Shown: one piece after another, positions 47,968 through 61,600 of the stretch | Position numbering within the stretch: the stretch's first letter is position 1 | How the letters are laid out: each line of letters begins with the position of its first letter | Assembly: GCF_017654505.1 (NCBI RefSeq) | Contig: NC_054536.1 | Coordinates: 16,432,294-16,496,293, forward strand | DNA: 64,000 nucleotides | Direction of reading: 5' to 3' | From: Polyodon spathula | Taxonomy: Eukaryota > Chordata > Actinopteri > Acipenseriformes > Polyodontidae | The notes under the pieces: generated by a model | What the model was told of the DNA's origin: nothing | The model's database searches: none | The model's input: only the letters and a program-made list of their open reading frames with translations | Translations under genes and position numbers: made by a program

Positions 47968-48605
47968 CAGTGGTCTCCAATCCTGGTCCTAGAGAGCCGG
48001 TGTCCCTCCTGGTTTTTGTTCCAACTGTACCTAAATTACTTAATTGGACCAATTAAGTGCTTAACATAAGAAAGTTTACAAACAAGAGGAGGCCATTCGG
48101 CCCATCTTGCTCCTTTGGTTGTTAGTAGCTTATTGATCCCAGAATCGTATCAAGCAGCTTCTTGAGATCCCAGAGTGTCAGCTTCAACAAAATTACTGGG
48201 GAGTTGGTTCCAGACTCCCACAATTCCCTGTGTAAAAAAGAGCCTCCTATTTTCTGTTTTGAATGCCCCTTTATCTAATCGCCATTTGTGACCCCTGGTG
48301 CTTGTTTCTTTTTTCAGGTCGAAAAAGTCCCTTGGGTCGACATTGTCAATACCTTTTAGAAATCTGAATGTTTGAATCAGATTGTCGCATAGTCTTCTTT
48401 GTTCAAGACTGAATAGATTCAGTTATTTTAGCCTCTCTGCATATGACATGCCTTTTAAACCTAGAATAATAAATAAACCATGTGCTTTGCAAATATCCAT
48501 TGTTGATGTTTCATCCTCAGAAAAATCAAGCAGGTTCGTTAGACCCAATCTCCCTTTCCTAAAACCATGCTGCTTATTAGACGCTTAATTGGTCCAGTGA
48601 AGAGA
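47968..48605. mobile_element. Second hAT-type MITE, itself interrupted by a CR1 fragment
   Basis: Starts CAGTGGTCTCCAATCCTGG, continues GTCCTAGAGAGCCGG and TTGTTCCAACTGTACC, is cut by the CR1 copy at 48064, and resumes as CTTAATTGGTCCAGTG. It has the same kind of head as its neighbour in opposite orientation, giving a palindromic arrangement. Its right end is uncertain. Confidence 0.55.
48064..48570 (-). mobile_element. CR1 3'-end copy with internal deletion and 6-bp target duplication
   Basis: Segment 48064-48470 matches the 3' end of the LINE at about 38045-38453. Segment 48471-48570 jumps to about 39168-39285 of that element, so about 715 bp of reverse-transcriptase sequence is missing. 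TGCTTA stands on both sides (48058-48063 and 48571-48576), a likely target duplication. Stops and small indels show it is a dead copy. Confidence 0.8.
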
Positions 48606-48767
48606 GCGTCCATTCTAAAAAGAGCTTTCAAACAGAGTTGAAAGTTAGAAGTGTAAAAATGTGCCAGAATGTTAACAATGAAAAGAAAAATTACAGGTGG
48701 GTTATTTAACAGTTGTAGTAACACATAGGGGTGTATAACGCTATAGTTTTCGAAACCCTGCTACTTA

Positions 48768-51700
48768 GCTTTGCAATGGATTTTTCTGCAGTAAACTTTT
48801 ATAGGACCCATTAATTATTTTGCACGATCTTTCAGAATGGTATCCTGTATACTCTCCGTCATGACTAATTACATTTATTAAATCTTTCTCAACCTCTGAA
48901 CAGGAGAATATGATTTCCCTGGATCTGAGCTCTTGCTTCTTGGCGGCCCTATTTTTTATAAATATCTTCCATTAAATAAATCTGCTTTATGAAAGTTAGC
49001 GATGCAGAAACCGTTGAAGTGCTACCAGCGTATAGCAAATCCATGAGCTTTTCACAATATGCTCGGCGATTGCATTAAATGATATAAAAGTATTACTTGA
49101 TAGACCCTTATGCCAGTGGAGTTTAAACATTCGATGTGCAATAAGCAGGTCTGTTTTTTACAGATATGTTTAGCATGCAAATACACTATCCAATGTATTT
49201 CTTTAGAAGAATTTGCATGGTGTCTTTCCTAGCCTGTGGGGCATCTGGATATCGATATCTGTATCGCTATGAAGTTAACAGTGGGAGCCATGGGATGTTG
49301 GCAAAGCCTGGATTACGTAATGTTACTTGTTATCTTTTATCAAAGCTGGACCTCCAGCATGCCAGGAGTGTGATGTACATCAATGGCTTTCAGTCCTTAA
49401 CAGGGCTGCAGTAGAGAGGGAAGGCCTTCGGTTTGAGCCATGGCGACACACACAAAGTGATCTACCTCACAATTCAGAAGCTGCCAGTCAGATATAATAC
49501 TGCCCATTGTATCCTGCCTTGTGTAAAATAAGCAACTACAGAATACAGCACTTTCCCTATTATTCTGCACTGAACTGGAAAAGACTCCTGAATAACCTTC
49601 CTATCATGAAGCAAGCTAAGCTATCCCACTTTAAAACATCTGACTTTTGAAGATCAACTCTGTAAAGATCTCCACAGGTGCCTGTGTAAAGGCTCTGGAA
49701 GAAGACAGTGTGTGAGTACAGCAAAAAAATTAAAATAAAAAACAGCATCAATAGCATGATGATCCATTGGAAGGGAATGGAAGGCGCAAAGCACTCACAA
49801 CATCCTTTACACAGTAGGAAAGTCTTTATGATTGTGTGGGTAATTCATCCATTCAGGGATAATACTGTCCAATAAGCCTATAAAAAGTGCTCCATCAATG
49901 CAATGCCTTTTTCAATAATGTTGATGGCAGGGTCCACACCACGGAGCTGTAAACACACATAAGGGGAGGATAGCCATGTTTGACTTCCAAATGGACGATT
50001 TTCTACAGCAATGATTTGTCACACTGCTACCAAGGCAAGCAGAAAATAACAGACCTGCATGATCACCGCTTACCCCATGATTTAAACTGATTGTTATGTG
50101 TTTCTGGAGAATAAGTAATGATTTCTTTGTTTGTGACTGGAAATACAATTTGATGTTTACAGCTTTTTTTTTTTCTTCTCATGAATGTCTGGGAATATAG
50201 TTTTAGTAATATTAGTCTTCAAATGTAACCATCACATTGCTTGTTCATATAAAGGCTATCTGTTTTGAACACTGCTCATCATACTGTCTATTTTACCCTT
50301 TACCCATCACATGTGTTGAATGCCTTTTCAGATTACAAGGAGGTTCAAATCACAAGACCTGAATTTCAGCATGAGGCCAGAGCTTCAGTAATGTACAGTT
50401 CTCATATTGCAGTATTTTAATAGCAATGACAGCTGCTTACTGAGAATTTGTAAGTTGGTGTTTTAGAAGCCACACCAAATGTTAAATTGAAAAAAAAAAA
50501 AATAATATGGGTAAACAAAGAATATGAATGATCGAATGATATGAATGATCATAGGAATGAAGCACATGGTTTCTCAGAGTTAACTGATAGAAGCTGTGCC
50601 CCATACTCAAATGTTTCTGAAGGTAAACATATACATTGAAATTACAAAAATATCTCCAGAGAGCCTATGAATGTCCTCATCCCAAGTTATTAATGTGGAG
50701 AAATTAACACAACAACACAGATTAAAAAGTTCCTTGTAGTCGACATGATGAATTCATATGGTATACAACCTGTATTATTTCTCTATAACTAACTACAAAT
50801 ACCAATATCTATAAATATATTGTAATGTCTACCTATATTTCCCTCAGGCCCCGGGGACTCAAATTTGATCATGGGTTTTCTCTGCATAAAAATGAGAACT
50901 GAAGGGGGAATTCAGTTCACAGAAAGAGTAGGCAATTTCATAATGTACTATTCATCCCTCCTCCACTACAATAGTAATAAGTACTGGGATCAGTAGTATT
51001 TGAGGTTACATGGACTAGTTTCTTCAAAAAAAAATAACAACAGTGAGCAGTGTTTCTGCATAACATTTTCTGGTTTCTTCGTTCAGCCTGGAACCAATTT
51101 AACCCTGATCAGGTTGAACAGGTAGAAGACAAGCACATTAAAGAATTGCATTAATCCACTGTCACATCTCCCCTTGCCCACCTCACACTCTTCAGTTAAT
51201 ATTGAATAAACATGGGTCAGTAAAGACAAATTGCAATATGAAAAAAAAAAATGAAAAAAGCGTAACCATTGTGTCAGAATGTTTCACCTCTGCTTACAGA
51301 GTGGGAATCATCAGTCTTCAAAATTCCATCTCTTGCAAAAAGAAAAGCACAAAAAAACAAGAACATGGAAAAGAAAAGATTTAAACCCTATTTGCTCCAT
51401 TATCCAACATACTTACTATCTGACCATTAATGTCAGCAAGTGCAATAGCCTGTGCGATCTCCTGAATGGAAAACTAAAAGTAGACTCTATTGTCATGGTG
51501 ACCCGGCAGATACTAAAAGGGCAGCACGTTTTCTTCCATTGTCTATCTCTTGAGTAAAATACTCTGTTGCTGGAGTTAAAAACGACCTTCTTGACACTGT
51601 AATGAACTGTCATCCCAATTTGAAAAAACCTCACCTAGAAGGTTAATGCAAAGACTAGATACAGAAACGCTTGCTTATGACGAGATACTTTATTGTACTA

Positions 51701-54700
51701 TAGTACTGCATTTCTTTAACAACTTACTAACTTGCCTGTCCTACCACCTACAATCAATCCACAGAAGATTTACAGTGGGTCCCTAAACTTTGATCTCAAA
51801 CTATGAAACAGATTTTTTTTAGTCCATGCAGATGCAACCCTATTTTGATATCTTTGGTTTTGTCTCATGCTCACAGATATTACTTATTTTAGTACTTTTT
51901 CCCCCCATTTTCTTGACATGCATGTTTAGGTTATTTCTATAAAGCTTATCAAGTACACTGCTCTTAGATATTATTTCTTATGGATTATGAAAAAAAATTG
52001 TAAGAGGAAGACATAATCAAGTCATTTCTAAATGATTTACTGTATGTTTACCATATAATTCCTTGAACTGTGCAAACACTTCAGAATCCATAAAATGAAA
52101 AAGATACTAATGTGGCATTAAAAGGGAAAACAGGATGATACAGTGCTGTAGTAATAGGATTTGATTTTTTTACTCTTTTCCTCTTCCCTGTGAACTTAAT
52201 CAAGTGTGACATGAGAAAATACACTGGGCTCACCAAGTCAGAATCCTTTTGCCAGCTGAAAATGTCCTCAATATTACACTGTTTAGGACTTTACAATGAT
52301 CCTTCCGACATTAATTTTGCACATGTACATCAAAATGCCATTAGAAATGCTCACAAACACCTCCGGCTCGCGGGGCCCTCTACACAGGCGCTCCAATCGA
52401 AAGCTGCCTCTAAAGACTCCCTAGTGATTGGTAAAAGGTTTCTTTCGATTACTCATTCAAAAGCTTTCGACTGCGGAGAGGCGTCTTGGGGAGGGAAAGT
52501 GGAGAATAAAAAAAAAAAAAAAAAAAATCTTTACATTGAGCGTGTCTCAAAATACTGTAGAGCGGCATAACAAAAGGGAAAGCCAAAAGCATTTTATGAG
52601 TATCTATTTTACTCTTAATTACAAAAAAAGCTGATACTTATTGCAGTCAAGCACCAGCCACTCAACTACAGCGACTTAAAAACTCCAATCTGTTTTTGCA
52701 ATGGGTCTTGGTACTGCCTCGGTGTACTGAGGTTCAGGCAAAAGCTCATCTAGGCTGACAGAGGAGCTACCTTGCTTGCAGGCTGCATTTTGACGAGAAG
52801 GGGTGGAACTTGACTGAAACGAGACTTTTTTCTGCACCATTAAAGCCAGTACATGCTGAGGATCCTAAATTATGAACTAACAAGCAGTGACTCTGCTGGG
52901 GGCCTTCTCAGACAGGAGGTGTAAACATTAAAACAACCATGGTGAGGAGTGCTACAAGATCAATCCCTTTTTTTCATATCACTGGTCAGTTGACACTAGT
53001 ATGCATGTCTTTGAATTGCCATTTTCTTGAAAGATGAACCACTTTTTAAACCCTGGGATACTGTGCAAGATTAACAGCAGCATTTATTTTTATTTCAACT
53101 GATAATATATATTCTATAGGATGTTTACTGATTACAAATAATGAACACGAGTTAGACAGCATAGACAGGGCACACTTTCTCTTGCTGGGTGCTGTTAATG
53201 AACTTACAGCATTGCGTGACAGAGTACATGTGTACCCTGGGTATGCTTCTACACTATGAGAGGAAGTCAGGTGACGTGGCTTGTGCTACCATGTACAGTA
53301 CACTGTACAAAGTGTCATTTATTCAGATAAAAATCACTAGATCAGTAAAAGGGTTTCAATCAAACAATATTAACTTACAAAGTGAGTCACACTATTGCTT
53401 GTCAGAAGTCAGAACTCCCGCTCCACAAAGGACAGCTCACTGTATGAAAGCGTGTTGTGATACGAACAGCTGCTTGTGTTGTGTGGATAAACAAAGGGCA
53501 GATGCTAATATCAATCCATCACCTTTCAAGAGCATGCAATCTATTATAAAAATGTATATAAAAAAATAAAAACCTAACAGCAAAATAATCATCAGTAAGA
53601 AATATCTGATGCATGAAGAAATCCTCTGCGACAGTTTTATTATTTTTCAAAGATGAAAACTAACCCGATATTCTCCCCAGCGATATTTATTATCTATTTA
53701 GGTTGTTCTGTTCTGTGGAAGAACTTTTACAATTGTTTGACATATAAATTTAGCATTTGACTGACTTTAATATCCATTTGATCAATGGGAAATGATCTTT
53801 CAATGACCTAAACTCAATATCTAAAGGGTCATCGATGGCAAAGCTTTATAAACACAATAAGGCTAAAATCATTACCTCATTCCTACAGTCAAAAAGCAGG
53901 TTATAATAAAGACAAATCTAAAATTAAAATCTAAATGCATTATCATGCTTCTTTCCATCGTTTCTGTTGGCCCCTCTGACAGCTGAACAGCAGCCATATT
54001 TCTAACTGATGTATAGTAGAATCTCCCTGGAGTGCAACATTACATTTTAACATGCAGTTGCCTCAAGACACTACTATAAACAAAGTAATGGGAGTGCCTA
54101 AGTTAATTAACAAGCCTTTTACTATACCTCAAGAGAACTGGGGTTTGAATCTGACAATTGGTAGCCTTTTGTCAACTTCGTTAACTTAACATTTTTTTAA
54201 TTATTCATGTTTATAAAATGTACTCAGGTAAAATGTTACAATACCTCTTCCAGCTCAATAAATCCCTACTTTTTATCTGTCAAATATATTTAAAAAAAAC
54301 AACATTGAAAGAAGATAGTGAGTTACATGCTGTAGCAGAACTCTAAATAATATAGTATATAGTCATGCTTTGTAGAAACAGAGTTTTTCCAGGCTCAATC
54401 ATCCTCGCATATTGAATGATTCCCTTATGTCTTCTGTTTTCAGTTTATGGTTCAGTTCCAGTTCAGGTCAGCCTCGCCGATTCTGGCAGTATCTAGCAAA
54501 GTTCCCAATGGCCAGGTAAAAAAATTAAAACAAATGTGAACATTTAGCAATCAAGTACACCTGAAAGAAATCCTTATAAATTGCAACAACTTGACAGACA
54601 CTTAAAGTACTTTACAAATCCCTCACATGTGGCTACTGTGCCATACAAGCGCTATAGCACTAGTACTTAGCATGGTTAACCCAGACCCTTTGAAAAATAA

Positions 54701-55056
54701 TATCAGTAAACACATCACAAAAAAGAGAGTTACCACTGAGAAAATGTTTCTGCTTGAGACTGTTAATGGTCTTGAGAAATTTGCATGGTTGCAGAATATG
54801 GAGCCCCTAAGGGCCTGTTTTTTAAATGCGAGAAACACTTAACAAGAATTAAAGTCTCTACTGAAGTCCACGTTACATGTAACACCCATTCACTTTGGAA
54901 AAATGAACCCAACAGTAAATCAGCATTTATTAATTGTGTCTAGAGTCAACTAGGGGGTTCCCACTATTTATAATCACAGGATTTATAATCTACATTATTC
55001 CTTATTTTAGAAATTGTTTACCCAGGCACTGAGGTGCAGCACTGTGTTTGTATATA
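48768..55056. other. POU6F2 upstream intron, nothing recognised
   Basis: About 6.3 kb of AT-rich intron. I read both strands for an exon with the expected Gln/Pro-rich or LPTANL-like sequence and found none. No clear repeat boundaries. Confidence 0.5.
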
Positions 55057-56726
<1,670 letters not shown>

Positions 56727-57939
56727 TTTTAGAACACCCCCATTGTTCCAGTTTTTATTAAAATTTAAGCAGTTCAAGTCCAGTGAATAACCTGAAATGG
56801 TACAAAGGTAAGCAGTAAACTGCCAGAGGTTAAAAAAAAAGTTTAGGTTACCAAAAGCTGAAAAATAATGTACAGTTCAGAGTTATACAAAAAGGCTTTT
56901 TTCAGGGAACAAGTAATGGGTTAACAACTTACAGCTGTTCTGCAGCAATGGAAGTAAATTAAGCCTTGAAAGTTGATGCTAACAATTCCTACAGGTGTCC
57001 CAACTTTTGTTGATTACTTACAAACCCTCTGACTGTATAAAAACAGTGTTGGAACAGACTGTGTTACTACACCATCTTAAGCATTATTTGTACTGCCAAT
57101 TTGCTATCATAATGGAGAGAAAAAGGCAATTAACAAAGGAAGACAGACAGACCATTATAACCCTTAAAAGTGTAGGTCTTTCCTTTAGAGAAATTGCAAA
57201 AAAAGCCAAGGTGTCAGTGAGTACAGTTTCCTACACCATCAAAAGGCACCTGGGAAATGTAGGAAACTCTGGCAGACCCAAAGCCACAACAGAATCAGAA
57301 GACAAGTTTCTGAGAGTCAACAGCTTGCGTGATAGGCGGCTCACAGGACAACAGCTTCAAGCAAAGCTTAACACTGGTCGAATTAAGTAAGTGTCAGTTT
57401 CAACTGTGAAGAGAAGACTTTGAGCTGCAGGTTTGCCAGGTCGAGTGGTAGTAAGAAAGCCATTGCTAAGATGGCAAAATAAGAAAAAGAGGCTTTCCTG
57501 GGCCATGAAGCACCACCAGTGGACTACTGAAGACTGGGAGAAGGTCTTATGGACAAATGAATCAAAATTTGAAATCTTCGGTTCATCACGCAGGGTTTTT
57601 GTATGCCGTCGAGTAGGCGAAAGGATGGTTCCTCGGTGTGTGACACCAACTGTCAAACATGGAGGAGGAAGCGTGATGGTCTGGGGCTCTTTTGCTGGAT
57701 CCAGAATTGGCAACTTGCACAGAGTGAGTGGCACCCTGAATCAAAACGGCTACCACAGCATTTTGCAGCGCCATGCAATACCCTCTGGTATACGTCTAGC
57801 TGATCAGGGGTTCATCCTACAGCAAGATAATGACCCAAAACATACCTCCAGGCTATGTCAGAACTACCTTAGAAGAAAAGAACAAGACGGTAGGCTGCAA
57901 ATCATGGAATGGCCAGCACATTCTCCAGACTTAAACCAG
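56727..57939 (+). mobile_element. Second Tc1-like transposon, 3'-truncated
   Basis: The left part (TTTTAGAACACCCCCATTG onward, about 385 bp of non-coding leader) precedes a transposase frame. Similarity stops at about 57939, just after the SPDLN motif, so the last part of the gene and the right terminal repeat are missing. It is a different Tc1 subfamily from the neighbour at 55057, judging by its transposase. Confidence 0.8.
57112..57939 (+). pseudogene. Tc1-family transposase with two stops and a lost catalytic Asp
   Basis: Starts MERKRQLTKEDRQTIITL with the paired helix-turn-helix region (GLSFREIAKKAKVSVSTV). In-frame stops occur at 57388-57390 and 57421-57423. The same frame continues through VLWTNESKFEIFG, HGGGSVMVWGSFA, FILQQDNDPKHTS and WPAHSPDLN. 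In the first catalytic motif the normal Asp of xDESKF is Asn, so catalysis would fail. About 276 codons remain of the roughly 340 usual for the family; the C-terminus is replaced by unrelated sequence. Confidence 0.88.
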
Positions 57940-58556
57940 CATATAAACAGATGGCTGTACACCACACAATGCATTTCGACACACATTCAATTCTACTGCT
58001 GATATACAGTAATCTCTGCTTGAAATACTTGTTGGAGAGTCCGCTGAACTGTAGTGCTTTTAATATGGGCTTGAGATATTAACTCCAATCCTTTTTATGT
58101 CAAGCACTAAAAGTGGGCACACAACGAGGGTTCGGAAAATAAAATATAATAGCTTTCTGCTACAGCTATGTTTCCAGTGCTATTTTATTTTAAGATTATT
58201 TTTGGCGCTTTGCATTTTTAATTACTCATTTGAAATATAATAATGTTGATGGGCAACACACTTATTTTCTGGTTCAGGGCTAAAGCTTTTGCTTTAGCCC
58301 TTACCTTAAATCAGCATAACGTTTCAATAAGCATAAAGACTGCATTTTGAATAATACGACTTGTTTTTTTCACGTATTGACCACCTCTATGGAGAATGCA
58401 GGACGTACCTTAGTGCGGGCATTAGTTTTTACGTGGGTGCTTTAAACAATTTTTATATTGTTTAACATTACTTAATAATCACCAATACATTTCTAAAGCT
58501 CACCCCGAAAAATACTCTGTGAAGATACTATAATTGTGGATACATAATATGTATAT

Positions 58557-58560
<4 letters not shown>
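57940..58560. other. POU6F2 upstream intron, nothing recognised
   Basis: AT-rich sequence between the truncated Tc1 and the next TA array. Confidence 0.5.

Positions 58561-58633
<73 letters not shown>
58561..58633. repeat. (TA)n microsatellite
   Basis: About 36 TA units. Confidence 0.95.
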
Positions 58634-58636
<3 letters not shown>

Positions 58637-61600
58637 AAAGAAAAGGAATTGTAGTTATAGGTAAACTGTTAAACACGTCAAGTTCTAATAAAGGAAAGTG
58701 ACAGACCCCTGTGGCGATGGTTTTCAACAAGAACTCTCAACGAAGGCCTAGTCATATTTAACATATTGCAAATATCTTGCAGAACTGTACATCAATTGGA
58801 GTACCTGCTCTGTGATGTGAGAGGTAGGGAGTTTAGTGCCAGTTCTGGTAAACTCTGGAGGCATGCTTCTGGTCAACTTGGTTATAAATTGGTGTGTGGT
58901 ACAGAATGGAAGTCGTCTTGGGCAGCTGAGTTTGAAGCTCACAGTTTTTCCCTCACTCTAAAGAGCACAAGATTAAGAACCTTTGGCAGTAGTTAACCTG
59001 AGAGTCTGCAGGTGCTGTTACCCATTCATTTCTGTATTAGGAATGACTGTGTCCCTAAGACAAAATAATTGAGAATACGCTGTAGAAAGAAACAGGAAAA
59101 ACTGTCCAAGACCTGTCTGTAAACATTGGTGCTGTCAGTCCATCATACCCCAAGCTGCTAAATATATGGCGTGAGGGGCAGCTGCAACCACGTAGCTAAG
59201 TGGTTAGAAAAGTTTGTGTTGAATGCCAATTCATTTTCAAAAGATAAAAAAGTAATTAACAAGTATTACAACATTACAGTCTTCTCTATAATGCCTTAAG
59301 CCCATTTTGTGGATTTAGTACAAGTGAAAAAACACTGTTGGCATATATTGAAATCTTCAGTAGACCTGTTTCAATTTGAATACATTTTGTATCTTGTTAA
59401 TTTTATTTATGACAATCATTGAGGACAGATTTTTAAAACCCGGGTCATGTGGCTGCTAAACCAGAAAACAAAACTTCTTTTCAATAGGCAATACATTGAA
59501 TTTTGATCACAATTAGGAAAGGGGCAATAAATAGCTGAAATGGCTGGAAAGGAGGTGGTGCCTGCAAAATTAACTCATAGAAACTATAATAGATCTCTCA
59601 TTGATGCCTGTTGCTAGGCTTTAACTGCTTTGATAAAAGGAACAGCTGATTTCTAATGAGGAAAGGTTTTGGAAACCCATTACAGTATTCAACATGCCTC
59701 AAAATGCTTTGAGAGGATAAAGGCAGCAGACTTTGGCCAGTGTTGTGGTTTTCACCTTCTTCTTTTGCACTTTGTGAGGCTCCAGGGTCAGGCATTGTCG
59801 GGAGAACGAATACAGTGAGAGTCCTGATGAGCTGCCCTAAGCTGGCTGGTGTTATGGATCAGCATGTAGTAGCTCTCCTTCTTCTGCCTGGGCCGATGTA
59901 ACTCACTGGAGTGGCAAATTACATCAGACCTACAGCTGTAGCCCGACATTATGATTAATTTGATCAGTAATTTCTCCTGTTTTTCATTTTAATCTGTGTG
60001 ACTATTCTGCTGTGGCAGGTCTTTCAGATCTAATTAAGATAAATTTCAGTGTAACAGACTTGGCAACATTTTCAATTCAAATCCCCCCAGCTCTTTGAGC
60101 GCAAAGACCTGCAGCTCTAATCAATCAACTTTCAGAAAATCCACTGGGCTCCAGCTCAGCAATAAACCTATTAACACACTTAAAACATTTCATAATCTCA
60201 ACTGTTTCGTCATTCTCTTGCAGAAGGCTATCAAACCTGTCTGCCCCCCCCCCCCCCCCCTTCTGTTTCTAAATTGAGTGTTGTCACAAAACAGAGGAAC
60301 TGTGAGCAGATGTGCCATGTGGAACAGAAACTTGTTTGAGCAACCCACCAGCTTATATTCTTTGTTCACATGTCCCGCAAGGCAGCTGGTTTGAACTACC
60401 ATGCTAAAAAAGAAGGGTTGTGTGTAAGCCAGTGATACCTGAATCTGCCCTCCGATCTCTAAGCACATATTCTTAAAGACAACACAAATAACCCAAATTA
60501 GTCTTTGCAATCTTTCCTAGAACTTCTGAGAGTCACCACTCAAATGCTGAGTTTAATAATAAAAAAAATATGACCAGAATAATGTGCTTCCTATTTCCTG
60601 TAAGTTACACAGGAGATCTCCAAGGCTACCAGTAGCATCCCTCCAGCTTGCAGAAATCTTTCATTTGAAGATTTACAATTCACAATGGTATTGATTTGTT
60701 TTTCCACACACACACCTATACATAAATGCAAATCTCAAACAATCCGATTCTGTCAGTTGTACCATATACAGTATGATTGCAATTGAGGCATGAAAGGGTT
60801 AATCAAATAAATTAATCAAGATTTGCTGTTAGTGAACACTAATGCCAACTTCGGGGCATTCAACTAAGTATAGCCTACTCATGCAATTTATCTGAAAGAA
60901 AATTATCTTCACAAATCCTGACCTTTTATTCTTCCAAATTATGCAAAGTGGGACGCATTTATTGTTTTGGAAAAAGTGTTATATAAACACTTGAGGCCAT
61001 ATGACTAACAGTATAAAACTAACAAGAAAAAACGCTTTACTTGCTGGAAACAGTAGTCAAATTGTTGTACGGAGTATCTCCTTGCTAATGTAAACATTAT
61101 TTTAATTCCTCTCTAGGAAAGGAGACTGAAGTCTTCTATTAAACACAAAGCAGGCTTGGGAATGGAGGTACATTCAATACAACACTGCCCTCCAACTGGA
61201 GCACTGGTGCACAAAGGATATGAACACATTTCAAAAAAGCTTGTTCACCAGCACAGAAAGGTGGTCAGTCTTTAGAGGCCACTACTCTATGGTGGTGGTT
61301 TGTTAAGATGGGATGTCTGTCACATATCTAACTTCAAACAGCTTTTAGATATAAAGTGACTTTCAGAGGGCTGGGAATGAAATCAGGAGACACCAGAGGT
61401 GAAAGGCTCAAATCCTACTGCAGATCCTACAAGCCTCTCAGACCTGTGCAAATCTAAATGTTCTTATCCCTCCACTACCACCATCTGCCCTTGCAGATCA
61501 GCCTGCTTGTTTAAAGCAAAGTCACAAGACACAAACTGCCATGATGTTTGCAATTCAGAGACCCTGCAACCTTTTTAAAGACCTCACGCCTGATGCTTTT

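Larger units (their letters stand above)
47509..48767. mobile_element. MITE with long inverted repeats, copy 2, split by nested insertions
   Basis: Outer ends TAAGTAG...CTACTTA. The left arm (TTCTGAAAAATATAGCATTATACATCCCC, read as a diverged motif) and right arm (GGGGTGTATAACGCTATAG, TTTTCGAAACC) match the element at 7893-8370. The core ATTGCCCACACTGTCACACAGG and CAGCAATAACGATC is also shared. The middle has been interrupted by two hAT-like MITEs and a CR1 fragment, listed separately. Confidence 0.8.

Noticed and set aside
48880..49090. Possible conserved non-coding enhancer, judged by texture (also 60770-60960)
   Set aside because: POU genes often have such elements, but conservation cannot be seen from a single sequence.
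52190..52570. A 126-codon plus-strand frame
   Set aside because: Ends in an A-run-derived Lys tract and has no family resemblance or splice signals.
59175..59240. TAGCTAAGTGG as a tRNA A box
   Set aside because: No acceptable B box or cloverleaf follows; too short and isolated to call a tRNA or SINE.
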